A DNA stretch of 64,000 nt from a bacterium (lineage in GTDB: Bacteria; Electryoneota; Electryoneia; Electryoneales; Electryoneaceae): the NCBI GenBank assembly GCA_020444425.1, contig JAHLLB010000014.1, positions 1-64,000 of the forward strand, in the 5' to 3' direction. The notes beneath the pieces are model-generated. The model made no database searches. It saw only the letters and a program-made list of their open reading frames with translations, and was not told where the DNA came from. A program made the translations under genes and the position numbers. This document shows, in pieces, positions 1 to 10,886 of the stretch (positions are counted from its first letter, which is position 1; each line of letters starts with the position of its first letter).

Positions 1-36
1 ATGGTACAATTACTCAGCTCTCACGTCAAGAGCTAA

Positions 37-642
37 TTAGGGATAGGTCCTTAGTTCATCATCATCACCAGAATGTGTGAATATAATACCTCCCCATTCT
101 GTTATGCCCCCGCCATAATATGGAAGAAATCTAATACTATCATATTCTGTGCCTTCACACTCTAATCTTTGATCTTCTCCAATAGTAAAAGAATAAGGAC
201 CACAAAATCTAAACTCTGTCCCTGCTTCAATTCTCAACCATCTCCCCTCATAAACAGAAAGATCGTCAACAACATGATAAATAGCTTTTGGTAGATTGCC
301 AAATATAGGTCCTGATAGTTCATACGCTGGATTAAACTGTAATGTCACATCCGAAAGCGTAAAATGGTCTAAAAAAACTTGATCGAAAAGATGTTCTTCA
401 AAATATCCACTATGCAAGTAGAGAACGTCGTATATGCCAATGGCCAACTCTATTTCGTAGAATCCTGACATATCAGAGTGGACGGAATCTGTTTCTGCTG
501 TCGGTGAGGCGGCTTCAAACAGTATTGTTGTATCATCATGATCTTGTTCGCCGGCCAAGTAACAATAACCATTCACTAGCACAGCATTAGCTGCCGTAAC
601 CATCCAGAAAAGCGTAATCAGAAAGATAGTTATCGAACGCAT
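37..642 (-). CDS. Exported protein fragment: carboxypeptidase-regulatory-like domain, cut off at the start of a beta-helix-like region
   Basis: The 201-residue product opens with a clear signal peptide (MRSITIFLITLFWMVTAANA). Residues about 22-80 resemble a carboxypeptidase-regulatory-like beta-sandwich (VLVNGYCYL...GFYEIEL). Residues 105-190 (YHVVDDLSVYEGRWLRIEAG, then EYDSIRFLP and EWGGIIF) look like the first turns of the right-handed beta-helix found in large exported FCB proteins. The frame stops right after GDDDELRTYP, where homologues would normally go on through a helix and a C-terminal sorting domain. I read it as a truncated gene or a remnant ended by a nonsense or frameshift change. 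The rest may lie left of the window. The DNA is visibly more A+T-rich than the following mut genes. No specific function can be given. Confidence 0.5.
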   Translation of the reverse strand: MRSITIFLITLFWMVTAANAVLVNGYCYLAGEQDHDDTTILFEAASPTAETDSVHSDMSGFYEIELAIGIYDVLYLHSGYFEEHLFDQVFLDHFTLSDVTLQFNPAYELSGPIFGNLPKAIYHVVDDLSVYEGRWLRIEAGTEFRFCGPYSFTIGEDQRLECEGTEYDSIRFLPYYGGGITEWGGIIFTHSGDDDELRTYP

Positions 643-792
643 TTTTCTTCATCCCGTAGGTTGATCCGGTAGCCTCTGACAGATACCTGTCTGCACGGAC
701 GTACGCTCTGAATATAGCAATGCAAAGTGACCACTTGGCTACTGGAATCCAGCAAAAAAGCCACCGGAATCGGTGGCCTATTACAATCTCGA

Positions 793-820
793 GGGGACAC
801 TTGGCGGAGCAAGTGTCCCC
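793..820. repeat. REP-like palindrome, copy 1 (CTCCGC-loop type)
   Basis: GGGGACACTT and AAGTGTCCCC form perfect 10-bp arms around GGCGGAGC. It lies 37 bp beyond the stop of mutB and could act as a transcript-end hairpin. It belongs to the family whose other copies are listed below. Confidence 0.85.
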
Positions 821-856
821 GATTTGCGTCGGTGAAGTGAAAGGCGGCAGGAGTGA

Positions 857-3046
857 TCAATCCAACCGCTTATCCAACTCCTCCAGCAACTGCCTTGCAG
901 CGTGGGGGATGACAGTCCCGGGGCCGAAGATTGCGGCTGCGCCGTGTTCGTAGAGGAACTGGTAGTCCTGTGGCGGAATGACGCCGCCGCAGATGACCAT
1001 GATGTCCTCACGGTCGAGCTTCTTCAGTTCTTCGACCAGTTGCGGCAGCAGCGTTTTGTGCCCGGCGGCGAGTGAACTCATGCCGACGATATGAACGTCA
1101 TTTTCCACCGCCTGACGCGCGGTTTCTTCCGGCGTCTGGAACAACGGGCCGACGTCGACATCAAACCCGAGGTCGGCGAACGCAGTCGCGACAACTTTCG
1201 CGCCACGGTCGTGCCCGTCCTGACCCATCTTCGCGACGAGAATCCTCGGGCGGCGCCCCTCCTTCTGCTCAAAATCTTCAGTCAGCTTGCGCACGTCCGC
1301 GATGGTCGTCGCCTGCTGCCCCTCGTTGTACTCCGATGAATACACGCCGCTGATGGTTCTCACCTCCGCCTTGTGACGCCCGAACACCTTCTCCAGCGCG
1401 TCGGAAATCTCGCCCAATGTCGCGCGCAGCTTCGCCGCATCCACCGCCAGCGCAAGCAGGTTGCCGCTGCCGTTCTTCGCGGCGTCGGTCAGCTTGTCCA
1501 GTGCCTGCATCACCGCGACGTTGTCACGGTCACGCTTCAACTGCTCGAGCCGCGCGATCTGCTGGCGTCGCACCTCGGTGTTGTCAACGTCTAGGATCTC
1601 GATCGGATCTTCCTTGTCCAAGCGGTACTTGTTGACGCCGACGATGGTTTCGCGGCCGGAGTCAATGCGTGCCTGACGCCGAGCCGAGGCTTCCTCGATG
1701 CGCAGCTTCGGCAACCCTTCCGAGATCGCCTTGGTCATGCCGCCGAGTTCCTCGACTTCCTCGATATGCGCCCACGCCTTGTGCATCAGCTGATGTGTCA
1801 ACGACTCCACATAATACGACCCGCCCCACGGATCGACGACGCTGCAAATGCCTGTCTCATCCTGCAGATACAACTGAGTGTTGCGGGCGATACGGGCGGA
1901 TGCGTCCGTGGGCAATGCGAGAGCTTCGTCGAGGGCGTTGGTGTGCAACGACTGGGTGTGGCCCATCGCGGCAGCGTGCGCCTCGAGCGCGGTGCGGACG
2001 ACGTTGTTGTACGGGTCCTGCTCGCTCAACGACCAGCCGGAGGTCTGGCTGTGGGTTCGTAGCGCCATCGACTTCGGGTTCTGCGGGTCAAACTGCTTGA
2101 TCAACTTGGCCCAGAGGACACGCGCGGCGCGCATCTTCGCCACTTCCATGAAATAGTTCATCCCGACTGCCCAGAAGAAGGACAGCCGTGGTGCGAACTT
2201 GTCGATGCTGAGGCCGGCGTTGATGCCGGTGCGGACGTATTCGAGCCCGTCCGCCAGGGTGTACGCCAGCTCGAGATCCGCCGTCGCGCCCGCCTCCTGC
2301 ATGTGATAGCCGGAGATCGAGATGCTGTTGAAGCGCGGCATCTGCTCGCTGGTAAATTTGAAGATATCGGCAATGATCCGCATACTCGCCTCGGGCGGGT
2401 AGATGTACGTATTGCGGACCATGTACTCCTTGAGGATATCGTTCTGGATGGTGCCGGTGAGCTGGTCGAGGGACGCGCCCTGTTCCAACGCGGTGACGAT
2501 GTAAAACGCCATCACCGGCAACACCGCGCCGTTCATCGTCATCGAGACCGACATTTCCTTCAGCGGAATCTTGTCGAACAGGATCTCCATGTCGGCGATG
2601 CTGTCGATCGCGACCCCGGCCTTCCCGACATCGCCGACCACGCGCGGGTGATCGGAGTCGTAGCCGCGGTGTGTCGCAAGATCAAAGGCGACACTCAAGC
2701 CCTTCTGACCGGCGGCGAGATTGCGGCGGTAAAACGCGTTCGACTCTTCTGCGGTGGAGAAACCGGCGTACTGGCGGACGGTCCACGGTCGCATCACGTA
2801 CATCGTCGCGTACGGACCCCGCAGAAACGGCGGCAGGCCGGCGAGAAAATCGAGATGCTCCATGCCGTCGATATCGTCCGGGGTGTACAGCGACCGGACG
2901 TTGATCTGTTCGTTGGTCGCCCAGTGCAACGAGGACGGGTCGGAGGTTTTCGCCTCCGCCATCGCGGCGTTTTCCCACTGGTCGTAGGTGCGCGGAGAGG
3001 TATCGCCGTGCAAACTCACTTTGCTGAAATCAGGAAGCGTGCTCAT
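857..3046 (-). CDS. mutB: Methylmalonyl-CoA mutase, large (catalytic, B12-binding) subunit
   Basis: This 729-residue protein interconverts (R)-methylmalonyl-CoA and succinyl-CoA using adenosylcobalamin, moving propionyl-CoA carbon into the TCA cycle. The N-terminal TIM-barrel half carries [14 protein letters not shown] and the substrate-contact motif GYHMQEAGA. The C-terminal cobalamin domain (from about residue 595) has the base-off B12 signature D-G-H-D-R-G followed by GMSSLAAGH and the GG of VICGGV. The length matches the family. The start codon overlaps the mutA stop as ATGA, so the two are translationally coupled. The G-protein chaperone MeaB and methylmalonyl-CoA epimerase are not in the window. 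Family identity is very secure. Confidence 0.97.
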   Translation of the reverse strand: MSTLPDFSKVSLHGDTSPRTYDQWENAAMAEAKTSDPSSLHWATNEQINVRSLYTPDDIDGMEHLDFLAGLPPFLRGPYATMYVMRPWTVRQYAGFSTAEESNAFYRRNLAAGQKGLSVAFDLATHRGYDSDHPRVVGDVGKAGVAIDSIADMEILFDKIPLKEMSVSMTMNGAVLPVMAFYIVTALEQGASLDQLTGTIQNDILKEYMVRNTYIYPPEASMRIIADIFKFTSEQMPRFNSISISGYHMQEAGATADLELAYTLADGLEYVRTGINAGLSIDKFAPRLSFFWAVGMNYFMEVAKMRAARVLWAKLIKQFDPQNPKSMALRTHSQTSGWSLSEQDPYNNVVRTALEAHAAAMGHTQSLHTNALDEALALPTDASARIARNTQLYLQDETGICSVVDPWGGSYYVESLTHQLMHKAWAHIEEVEELGGMTKAISEGLPKLRIEEASARRQARIDSGRETIVGVNKYRLDKEDPIEILDVDNTEVRRQQIARLEQLKRDRDNVAVMQALDKLTDAAKNGSGNLLALAVDAAKLRATLGEISDALEKVFGRHKAEVRTISGVYSSEYNEGQQATTIADVRKLTEDFEQKEGRRPRILVAKMGQDGHDRGAKVVATAFADLGFDVDVGPLFQTPEETARQAVENDVHIVGMSSLAAGHKTLLPQLVEELKKLDREDIMVICGGVIPPQDYQFLYEHGAAAIFGPGTVIPHAARQLLEELDKRLD

Positions 3047-5187
3047 GACTGAACCCCCAGTCGCGTAGCGAGCGCGTTGAGCGTGGCGTAAATGTCCGAC
3101 TTGATGTGGATGAACTCGTCCACACCGGCGGACTTGTACTCGTCCAACCTGTCCTTCGGATAACCGGCAACGTGGACGGTGACCTTCGCGTCGTTCGTGA
3201 ACGCTGCGCCGATCTCCGGAACCGCAGTTTCGTACGTTTCATCCAACCCGACAACCACCACCACCGGCGCGCCGGTTTCTTTCGCGGCGGCTATCGCAGC
3301 TGCGGCATCCTGGTACCAGTCTTCCGACTGGACACGGAAGCCGCCGACTTCGTAGAACGATCGGATGAAGTCGAGACGCGGCATGTATTCCGCGAACGGG
3401 CCGACATTTGCGAGGAATACCGCCGGTTTGGTATCCGACTGCCAGTCAGCTACACTGCGCCGCAACGCCTCAAATGGTTCCGCGGCGCGAATTTTCTTCA
3501 ACGTGTGCACTTCCTCGCAGTCGCAATGCGCAGTCCGCAAGCTGCTGGTGAATTCGCCGATGGTTGCGCCGTTGGCAGCGGCTTCGACGATTGCGTCAAA
3601 CTTGAAATCGGTGTCGCTGTTTACGATCACCTGCAGCTTCTCCATCACCTTCATCTCCTGCTGATGCGAGGATGATGTGCGAAGTTTCTGCATCGTTTCC
3701 GCGCGCTGGGCATGGATTGCCTTCAAATTCACTTCGGTCGGGTCGGCGAGCTTCTCGCTTGAGTTCGGATAGCGGTTGACACCCACGAGCACGTCTTTGC
3801 GTGTGCCCAGATCGGCTGTGCGCTTCTTATTCAGGTCTTCGATTTCACGTTGCAGCTTGCCCTGCTTGATCACGGCCAGCACGCCGCCATCTTCTTCCAA
3901 CTGCTGGAATTTCTTCCACGCTGCTTCGGCGAGTTCGTTGGTCAACGCTTCGATGTAATACGAACCACCGGCCGGATCGATCACCGCGGCGGCGTGCGTC
4001 TCTTCCTTGAGGATCAGTTGTGTGTTGCGGGCAATGCGGCGCGCCAGATCGCTGGGAACCTGCGTCAAGGCGGCATCGAATGGTGCCACGTGTAAGCTGT
4101 CACACCCGCCAAGCACCGCCGCGAACGCTTCCGTCGTGCCACGCAGCATGTTGGTGTAAGGGTCGAGCGTGGTCAGGCGATGAGTCGAGGTGCGAGCATG
4201 AATGTGTACCGAACGCGCAGCGGTTTCGCTGCCACCCGCCGCTTCGACGATTCGTGACCACATGATCCGCGCCGCGCGCAGCTTCGCGATCTCCATGAAG
4301 AAATCGTTGCCGGTTGTGAAGCCGAACAACACCCGTCCAGCGGATACCTCGACCGGAATGTTACGGGTTTCCATCTGATACAACGCTTCGACCGCCGTCG
4401 ACATCGCTGCCGCGAGTTCGGTGGCGGCGTCCGCTCCAGCGTCACGGTACGGATGCCCGTAAATACTGATCGTCTTCAGGCCGGGCGTGTTCTCAACCGC
4501 CCACTGGGTGAGGATGCTCAGCTCGCCATAGGCCCACTTGATCGGGATCGGGATGCTGCCATACTCGAGCAGCCCGGCGAGCGGGTCCATGCCCGCGCTG
4601 CCGTGCCACTTTCCGATGTCATTGCCGCGTGACTTCATCAACGCGACCACCAGCGCCGCCATCGGCAACGCGGCGATCCCGGCTTCCACGTGCAGCACCG
4701 TCTGCTCCAGGTCAATCCCGGACAATGCCCGGGACAGCCCCTTGACCGACGCGATCGACGTACCACCCTTGCCGACCTGGCCAACTTCGGCGTGGTCCGG
4801 ATCGAGCCCGTTCTGTGTGGCGACGTCCAGGATCAGGTTGATCGCATTCTGACCCCGTTGCAGATCGTGACGCAATGCGACGTTCAGATCCTCGACGGTG
4901 GGGAAGGGGAGTGCTTGCGCGATCTGCCAGCCCCCGTCCCGGTGGCCGATGCTACGCGTGCCACGCCGGAAAGGCTTGTCGCCCGGCATGGTGTCGAGAC
5001 CGGATATATCCTGCAAATCCTGACGAGTGTACATCCCCCGCAGAGTGATTCCCTCGGGGGTGGGGGTGAGCATTTTCTTTTCAAACGGAATACCCCGCAG
5101 CAGACGGACAACCTCTTCGCGCCAAGCATCCAGACCGGGCACGGAGAAGTCCTCCAGCAATGGGGCTTCCTTCGTTGGCTGAGCCAT
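3043..5187 (-). CDS. mutA: Methylmalonyl-CoA mutase, small (non-catalytic) subunit
   Basis: This 714-residue partner of MutB has the same barrel-plus-flavodoxin layout. The C-terminal domain ([20 protein letters not shown]) lacks the D-x-H-x-x-G cobalamin motif, which is normal for the structural subunit of the heterodimeric enzyme. I chose the ATG at 5187 (MAQPTKEA) because GGGAG lies 8 bases upstream. An ATG seven codons earlier (5208) has no ribosome-binding site. It forms a two-gene operon with mutB through a 4-bp overlap. The presence of a MutA subunit places this enzyme with the alpha-beta type of actinobacteria and several FCB lineages rather than the homodimeric or GTPase-fused types. 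Confidence 0.95.
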   Translation of the reverse strand: MAQPTKEAPLLEDFSVPGLDAWREEVVRLLRGIPFEKKMLTPTPEGITLRGMYTRQDLQDISGLDTMPGDKPFRRGTRSIGHRDGGWQIAQALPFPTVEDLNVALRHDLQRGQNAINLILDVATQNGLDPDHAEVGQVGKGGTSIASVKGLSRALSGIDLEQTVLHVEAGIAALPMAALVVALMKSRGNDIGKWHGSAGMDPLAGLLEYGSIPIPIKWAYGELSILTQWAVENTPGLKTISIYGHPYRDAGADAATELAAAMSTAVEALYQMETRNIPVEVSAGRVLFGFTTGNDFFMEIAKLRAARIMWSRIVEAAGGSETAARSVHIHARTSTHRLTTLDPYTNMLRGTTEAFAAVLGGCDSLHVAPFDAALTQVPSDLARRIARNTQLILKEETHAAAVIDPAGGSYYIEALTNELAEAAWKKFQQLEEDGGVLAVIKQGKLQREIEDLNKKRTADLGTRKDVLVGVNRYPNSSEKLADPTEVNLKAIHAQRAETMQKLRTSSSHQQEMKVMEKLQVIVNSDTDFKFDAIVEAAANGATIGEFTSSLRTAHCDCEEVHTLKKIRAAEPFEALRRSVADWQSDTKPAVFLANVGPFAEYMPRLDFIRSFYEVGGFRVQSEDWYQDAAAAIAAAKETGAPVVVVVGLDETYETAVPEIGAAFTNDAKVTVHVAGYPKDRLDEYKSAGVDEFIHIKSDIYATLNALATRLGVQS

Positions 5188-5571
5188 CGTGACTACTCCC
5201 GCTTTCATGCGCTCATGGTCTGCACAAGCAGACGCGCGAAGGAAGCTGTCCCCCGCGCGATTCTTGTGTCAACAGGTTTCAGCAAATATAGCCCGGTAGA
5301 AACGAGCCCGGAGGTCACTCGGAGATGGGATTCGGAACTGCGAGGGAAAGGGTAAGCACCAGAGCAAACAAGGCGGTACGCAATCGTACCGCCTCACTCG
5401 CACATGCTCAGGCTGATGGCCATCAGGCGTCGTCCAACACCGTGGCCACGCATTTAACATAATAGGTCAAACTCCGCTTTGCACGGTTTTGAGCAAAATC
5501 TCAGGATATTGGCTCCTGGCTCCGGAGCAATGAGCATTCTCAAGGCCCCGTAACTCGATCACCGCCGGTGC
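5188..5571. other. Intergenic region between mutA and the histidine kinase gene, with a perfect inverted repeat
   Basis: About 380 bp without a convincing gene. It contains a perfect inverted repeat, GGCGGTAC at 5372-5379 and GTACCGCC at 5386-5393 with a 6-base loop. This could be the terminator of an upstream transcript or an operator for mutA, whose promoter should lie here. No T-run follows, so its role is open. Confidence 0.5.
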
Positions 5572-7587
5572 TCAATTCAATGATGGCCCGGAGTTCTCCG
5601 TACCTTCACCAGCAATCTGTTTCAGTTCTTCGAACTTGTCGTAGTCTCGTACCGCAAGCCTCGGTTTGGATGCCATTTTCGGACGATGGGGCAGGTGGAT
5701 TTCGAACGTTGTCCCTTTGCCGACAACGCTGCTGACTTGAATTTCGCCGCCGTGCTCCTCGATGACGGACTTCGCAATCGAAAGCCCCAAACCCGTTCCG
5801 TTCTTCTTGCCATGCGTGGAAAATGGCTCGAAAATTGTCTCCAACCGGCCCGGCGAGATCCCGACTCCGGTGTCCCTGACGATCAATTCCCAATCATTCT
5901 CTCTCTGACGCGACATGATTTCCAGCGTTCCGCCGCCCGGCATCGCTTCCCGTGCATTTGTGATCAAGTTGTGGAAAACGCGGGTGAGGCGGTCACGGTC
6001 CATCAGGATCGTCCAGTCAGCGTCACCCTCGAAACTGAGGTGCATCTCGACACCGTTGCGGTCCATTTCCAATTCGAACGATTCGCAGATCTCAGCGACA
6101 TAGTCGTTCACACGGGTCTTCACCGGATTCAACCGCACCTGGCCACGGGCGAAATCGAGCACTTCCTGCGTCATCCCGACCATACGATTCAACTGCTGCG
6201 AAATGTGTTCAATGTGAGAGCGCTGCTCGTCGGATCCGGCGGTGAAGCTGAGCAGGTCGACATACCCCTGAATCACCGTCAACGGCGACTTCAGGTCGTG
6301 TACAATCGACGCCGCCAGGTTGCCAACCGCAATCAATGAATTGTTGCGCATCATCGCTTCGGCCGTACGGGTGCGTTCGAGGGCGATTGCGGCATGCCCG
6401 CCGAAAGTCGCCAGCAGCTGTTCGTCATCATGCGTGAACGCTGCCTCGTTATCCTTGTTCAGCAACTGCAGCACACCAAGCACTTCGCCGGTCGGGTTCA
6501 TGATCGGCATCGTCAACACACTGCGCGAGCGATAGCCGGTTTCCTGGTCGACTTCCGGGTTGAACCGTGGATCCTTGTACGCGTCCTCGATGTTGATCGG
6601 TACACCACGTTGGGCGACTGTACCGGCAATGCCCTTTCCCAGCGGCATGTTGATGCGGAGGCAATGGCCCTTCTCGTTCATGTAACTGTACAGCTCGTCA
6701 TTCTCCTGATCGATCAGGTAGATCGTTCCGCATTCGGCACTGGTCAGCACTCGCGACGCCTGCAGAATTACTTCAAGCAGACGGTCGAGATTCAATGCGG
6801 TATTTAGCGCTTCGCTGGTTGTCGCGACCGCTTCCAGCCGTTCAATTTTACGTTCCGATTCCTCACGCGCCTTGCGCATTTCCGCGATCTGCTTCTCGTC
6901 ATACTCCGCCTGCTGCTGCAACACCATCCGGGTCAAATTGAGCACAAAGGAGGGTTCCGCTTCCGCGAGGGAACCGAATCGGTTCGCCGGGATCCACACG
7001 CCCGAAGTATCCTCGAGCACACGGACCGTCATCTTGCGCGTTCCGTCCAGCACAGAGTACTCCCCGAAATATTGGCCGGCGACACGCGTCGTAATCTGGC
7101 GCGGGTCACGCTCCGGGTAGGTGTGTTCCACTTCAACCTTACCCTTGTCGATGAAGTACATGCCGGCACGGTCAAGAGCGTCGAGCTCAAGTGTTGTGCC
7201 GACTGCGAAAGCAAAGTCCGCCTTGACACGGTAAAATGCCTTCCGACCACGAGCGGACAATGTCTCCAGCAGGGGGTTGGGTCGTTTCTCCACGGCAGAC
7301 CTCTTGGCAATGGTTCGGCGGAGATGATCGTAACTGGGACGAGTGATCAAGGGGAGAAGTGTACCATTAGACGGCGGCGCGGGAGACAAAGGCGCTGGAC
7401 GCACCTCCGGTTCGCTGGACGCCGGGGATACCAGACGCATCGTCTCGAAGCCGGGGACTTCGAGGTGCAACGTCGTTTCGCTCCGCTGATTTCGGAACGA
7501 GCTGGAACCATCACCCTGAGAACCGTCCCGGAACTCCGGGCTGTTGTCACGGAAATCTTCACCAGCGGATGAATCTCGATCTCTCAT
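5572..7587 (-). CDS. Sensor histidine kinase: cyclic-nucleotide-binding-like domain, GAF, HisKA, HATPase
   Basis: The 671-residue protein has no membrane segment, so it should act in the cytoplasm. After a disordered N-terminus of about 100 residues comes a CNMP-type beta-barrel (GMYFIDKGKVEVEH...GQYFGEYSVLDGTRKMTVRV), a coiled linker (about 225-260), and a GAF domain (residues about 265-410, IYLIDQENDELYSYM...GVLQLLNKDNE). The kinase core follows: H-box IVHDLKSPLTVIQGY, N-box NLITNAREAM, G1 DTGVGIS, F-box FEPFS and G2 GTGLGLSIAK. It should autophosphorylate the H-box histidine in response to a ligand bound by the CNMP or GAF domain. No response regulator is next to it, so the partner is unknown. 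AAGGGG 7 bases before the ATG supports the start. Confidence 0.93.
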   Translation of the reverse strand: MRDRDSSAGEDFRDNSPEFRDGSQGDGSSSFRNQRSETTLHLEVPGFETMRLVSPASSEPEVRPAPLSPAPPSNGTLLPLITRPSYDHLRRTIAKRSAVEKRPNPLLETLSARGRKAFYRVKADFAFAVGTTLELDALDRAGMYFIDKGKVEVEHTYPERDPRQITTRVAGQYFGEYSVLDGTRKMTVRVLEDTSGVWIPANRFGSLAEAEPSFVLNLTRMVLQQQAEYDEKQIAEMRKAREESERKIERLEAVATTSEALNTALNLDRLLEVILQASRVLTSAECGTIYLIDQENDELYSYMNEKGHCLRINMPLGKGIAGTVAQRGVPINIEDAYKDPRFNPEVDQETGYRSRSVLTMPIMNPTGEVLGVLQLLNKDNEAAFTHDDEQLLATFGGHAAIALERTRTAEAMMRNNSLIAVGNLAASIVHDLKSPLTVIQGYVDLLSFTAGSDEQRSHIEHISQQLNRMVGMTQEVLDFARGQVRLNPVKTRVNDYVAEICESFELEMDRNGVEMHLSFEGDADWTILMDRDRLTRVFHNLITNAREAMPGGGTLEIMSRQRENDWELIVRDTGVGISPGRLETIFEPFSTHGKKNGTGLGLSIAKSVIEEHGGEIQVSSVVGKGTTFEIHLPHRPKMASKPRLAVRDYDKFEELKQIAGEGTENSGPSLN

Positions 7588-7647
7588 TCGTAAACCCCTT
7601 GTACCCCTCCTGACTCGGCGACAATCATTCTTGTGAGGAATTACGAA

Positions 7648-7857
7648 CTACTTCGGCTTCCCCGTGTGTTCCAGAGCACGTTGCAAACATTCAGGACAGA
7701 GACAGGCTCCATCCCCGATCATCTCTCCCGCCAGATACGGGAGCTCCATACACCAACAGCGGTCCTCGCCAGCAGCTATGCCACAGGTGAAAACCGCACC
7801 ACATTCGGGGCAACGCGTGTTGCCGTCTGGACTTTCAGGAACCCTTGCATGGTTCAT
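7648..7857 (-). CDS. Small cysteine-rich CWC-family protein
   Basis: This 69-residue protein has paired cysteines in the order CPEC, C, CWC, CLCPEC and matches the small CWC zinc-binding-like family, named for the Cys-Trp-Cys motif seen here as RCWCMELP. Its function in the family is unknown; metal binding is inferred from the cysteine spacing. It is transcribed in the same direction as, and upstream of, the histidine kinase, 60 bp away. A paralogue lies at 42644-42883 behind the folate operon. No strong ribosome-binding site is visible before the ATG. The 270 bp downstream in plus-strand terms (7858-8129) hold the promoter area of the peptidase gene and an A+T-rich stretch. Confidence 0.75.
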   Translation of the reverse strand: MNHARVPESPDGNTRCPECGAVFTCGIAAGEDRCWCMELPYLAGEMIGDGACLCPECLQRALEHTGKPK

Positions 7858-8129
7858 GGCTTAGCATTCTTATATATCTTATATCCTAGTGTCAGATATA
7901 CGCTCTTGAAATCCCAAATACGTCTATGTTCTCTCGGAGCTTGTAGAATCAATTACATAAATATAATTATTGAGCGCCGGTTAAGCCGCTGAGCGCGGAG
8001 AGACGGTTTGGCTCACCAAACCCTGTCAATCAGTCTTCAATGAATTCTTGATTGGTTGGAGACGGCGAGGGTGAGTGCTTACCTTGTCGGATCTGTAAGG
8101 TAGAAACACCAACCAGAGAGGAAGTCACG

Positions 8130-10811
8130 ATGAACGGCAAGCATGTGTGGGTGCTTTTGCTGGCTCTGATCTTGACAGTGGGCGTGGCCGGAATGGCCGC
8201 AGCGACTCCGCTGCTTGAGGTGGACGTGCCGGACAAGGCAACGTGGATCGAATTGCAAACAGGCGGGTTTGACATCATCGGTGGTCCCGAGGGATCCACG
8301 AATGACATCAGCCCGTTGTACATCATGGGTTGGCCGGAAGACATGGACCGGCTGAGCGACTATACCTATCGCATTTTTGTGGAGGATATGGAAGCGCGCA
8401 ATCGTGCGAATCTGGACAATCAGATCGACGACATGGGTGGGTACATGACGTACAGCGAGGTGTATGCCTGGCTGGACGACTTCTGCACAGACAACCCGAG
8501 CCTGGTGTACGGCCCGATCACCATCGGCTATTCGTACGAAGGCCGTCCGATCAAGGTCTTCAAGATTTCGGACAATCCGACGGTTGATGAAGATGAGACG
8601 GAAGTGTTCATCAATGCGTTGATCCATGCGCGCGAAGTTGTCACTCCGCTGACCGTGGTCACCTACTCCGAATACCTGATTGACAACTACGGTACCAACA
8701 ACCGTGTCACCGATCTCGTTGACAATCGCGAAATCTGGCTGTTGCCGATGTACAACGTGGACGGGTATGTTCGCAACGAACAGACCGATCCGAACGGTGG
8801 CGGCATGCATCGCAAGAACATGAGCCCGCCGGATGGCGTTGACCTCAACCGTAACTACTCGTACATGTGGGGATACGACAACAGCGGTTCGTCCCCCAAC
8901 CAGTACAGCGAAACCTACCGTGGCCCGTCCCCGGCCAGTGAGCCGGAAACGCAGGTTGTCATGGACTTCACCAACGCCCGCGAATTTGCGGCGGTGCTGA
9001 ACTACCATACGTACAGCAACCTGATCATCCTGCCATGGGGCTACACCTACGAACGTCCGCCGAACTACGACATTTACCTGGCGTACGGCGAGTACATGAA
9101 CCAGACACTCGGCTGGGAAGTCGGCGGTCCGGAAATCATTTACCCGACTAACGGTGGCGCGGAAGACTGGCAGGAAGCTGGCGACCCGAATGAACCGACC
9201 AGCGCGGACTACCACATGTGGTCGTTCACGTTTGAGATCGGCAGCTGGAGTCAGGGCGGCTTCTGGCCGACCTACAACACCGGCGTGCAGCTCGCGAACG
9301 GTCAGATTGAACCGCTGATGAAGTTCGTCGAAGTCGCGGAAAACCCGTACGTGCTCGGGGATCCTGTAGCGCCTGAGATGACGATTCCGGAAGAGGTCGG
9401 ACCGATGTTCACGGCCACGTGGACCCATGACGACCCGAACGGTAACGATGCTCTGTACTACGACTTCGCGCAGCTGAGCGACCCGATGACCACGGATGGT
9501 GCGGAACTGGCAAACTCGGTCGTGTTCGAACGCGACGGGTTCCTGCGGTCCACGATTCGTGAGTACGCCGGCAACTATTCCTACTATTCCGAAAATGGGA
9601 ATAACATCAACCACAACCTGACCGCCCAGTTCTCGATTCCGGTCGAAGCGAACACCACGCTGACCTTCCAGGCCTGGTACGAAATCGAGAACAACTGGGA
9701 CTATGCGTATGTCATGGTCTCGACCGATGGCGAGAATTTCGAAACCATCCCGGGTAACATCACCACCGATTACAACCCGAATGGTACGAACATGGGCAAC
9801 GGGATCACCGGCGACTCGAACGGTTGGGTCGAAGGTATCTTCCCGCTCAGTGACTACGCCGGCCAGGATGTCTGGATTCAGCTTGCGTACATCACCGACG
9901 GTGGCGTGATCGACGAAGGTATCTACTTCGACGAAATCACCCCGGTGAACGGTTTCGAGTCGATGACCGTGCTCGCGACTGATCTGCCGAACCCGGAATT
10001 TGATCTGGACTTCAGCCCGGTGACCGAACCGTTCACGGCCTACTTCACCGCGAACGCCACCGACGCGCAGGATCAAACCAGCCGTTGGGCGAACGCGGAC
10101 GAAGTATTGATCACTCCGGACGGCGTCGACATGGTTCTGAACCTGACCGGCATCAACACGCATGTCGGCTACAACGGTGGCTACATCACGTATTCGGCGA
10201 GCCTGAACACGTATGTCGGCACCCCGTTCCCGAACTACAACTACTGGACCATGGCTCAACTGCCGAACGGCAACATGTACGGGCCGGTCTCGACGTACAA
10301 CATCAACATCCCGGCGAACGCTGATATCGACGTTCCGATGCTCGCGGTTTCGGTACCCGGTATGGCTCCAAATGGCAGCTACACACTGTTTGGACACGTG
10401 GGTGACTATCCGAACATCGACGTTTCGGACAGCTTCGCCTTCACCAAGGGCGTGAACGCGACTGACGATAACCAGAACGAGATCGCTGACTGGGGAGAAA
10501 CCGGATGGCCGGAATCGTTGACGGCAGATGAATTGTCTGTCGAGCTGCCGACTGAGTTCGACGTGATGACCGCGTATCCGAACCCGTTCAACCCGACCGT
10601 GACCGTACCGTTCGCCCTTCCGGCAGCGGGTGAGGTCACCATCGCGGTGTACAACACGCTCGGTCAGACGGTGTACGAACAGGCGAACGTGTTCAACGCC
10701 GGTACGCATCAGGTTACCGTGGATGGCAGCGCACTTGCCAGCGGCGTGTACCTGCTGCGCGTCAACTACAACGGCCTCGCCGACATGCAGAAGATCGTGT
10801 TGATGAAGTAA
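8130..10811 (+). CDS. Exported M14 zinc carboxypeptidase with C-terminal sorting domain
   Basis: This is an 893-residue exported metallocarboxypeptidase. The signal peptide is MNGKHVWVLLLALILTVGVA. The M14 catalytic domain spans about residues 100-420: zinc ligands H165 and E168 (HAREVVTP), substrate-binding R240 in DLNRNYSYMWG, third zinc ligand H292 (NYHTYSN), and catalytic E368 (TFEIG). A jelly-roll-like domain follows (about 480-640). The C-terminal 80 residues (AYPNPFNPTVTV...GVYLLRVN...KIVLMK) match the FlgD-like/Por-type sorting domain, so the protein is probably surface-bound or secreted through a type IX-like system. I place the start at 8130 because GAGAGGAAG precedes it and the signal peptide begins there. 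A hairpin at 10848-10880 ends the gene. It probably scavenges amino acids from peptides. Confidence 0.92.
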   Translation: MNGKHVWVLLLALILTVGVAGMAAATPLLEVDVPDKATWIELQTGGFDIIGGPEGSTNDISPLYIMGWPEDMDRLSDYTYRIFVEDMEARNRANLDNQIDDMGGYMTYSEVYAWLDDFCTDNPSLVYGPITIGYSYEGRPIKVFKISDNPTVDEDETEVFINALIHAREVVTPLTVVTYSEYLIDNYGTNNRVTDLVDNREIWLLPMYNVDGYVRNEQTDPNGGGMHRKNMSPPDGVDLNRNYSYMWGYDNSGSSPNQYSETYRGPSPASEPETQVVMDFTNAREFAAVLNYHTYSNLIILPWGYTYERPPNYDIYLAYGEYMNQTLGWEVGGPEIIYPTNGGAEDWQEAGDPNEPTSADYHMWSFTFEIGSWSQGGFWPTYNTGVQLANGQIEPLMKFVEVAENPYVLGDPVAPEMTIPEEVGPMFTATWTHDDPNGNDALYYDFAQLSDPMTTDGAELANSVVFERDGFLRSTIREYAGNYSYYSENGNNINHNLTAQFSIPVEANTTLTFQAWYEIENNWDYAYVMVSTDGENFETIPGNITTDYNPNGTNMGNGITGDSNGWVEGIFPLSDYAGQDVWIQLAYITDGGVIDEGIYFDEITPVNGFESMTVLATDLPNPEFDLDFSPVTEPFTAYFTANATDAQDQTSRWANADEVLITPDGVDMVLNLTGINTHVGYNGGYITYSASLNTYVGTPFPNYNYWTMAQLPNGNMYGPVSTYNINIPANADIDVPMLAVSVPGMAPNGSYTLFGHVGDYPNIDVSDSFAFTKGVNATDDNQNEIADWGETGWPESLTADELSVELPTEFDVMTAYPNPFNPTVTVPFALPAAGEVTIAVYNTLGQTVYEQANVFNAGTHQVTVDGSALASGVYLLRVNYNGLADMQKIVLMK

Positions 10812-10847
10812 CAGGCAGTCTCGAGTTTTGAGGTTTGAGTGAATACA

Positions 10848-10886
10848 GCGGGGAACCATTCGCAAAGAATGTGTCCCCGCTTCTTT
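10848..10886 (+). terminator. Rho-independent terminator after the M14 peptidase gene
   Basis: GCGGGGA (10848-10854) pairs with TCCCCGC (10874-10880), and inner arms CATTC/GAATG extend the stem. TTCTTTC follows. The outer arm resembles the REP-like palindromes (it contains TGTCCCC) and may be a decayed copy. Confidence 0.65.

Noticed and set aside
8079-10865. Very long minus-strand frame (928 codons) opposite the M14 peptidase gene
   Set aside because: It is a codon-mirror of a real G+C-rich gene. The peptide is rich in Arg, His and Val with no domain, and the plus-strand frame has a signal peptide, zinc motifs and a sorting domain.
10848-10880. A tenth REP-like palindrome
   Set aside because: Only the right arm (TGTCCCC) matches well; the left arm reads GGGGAACC. 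I list it as a terminator and possible decayed copy.
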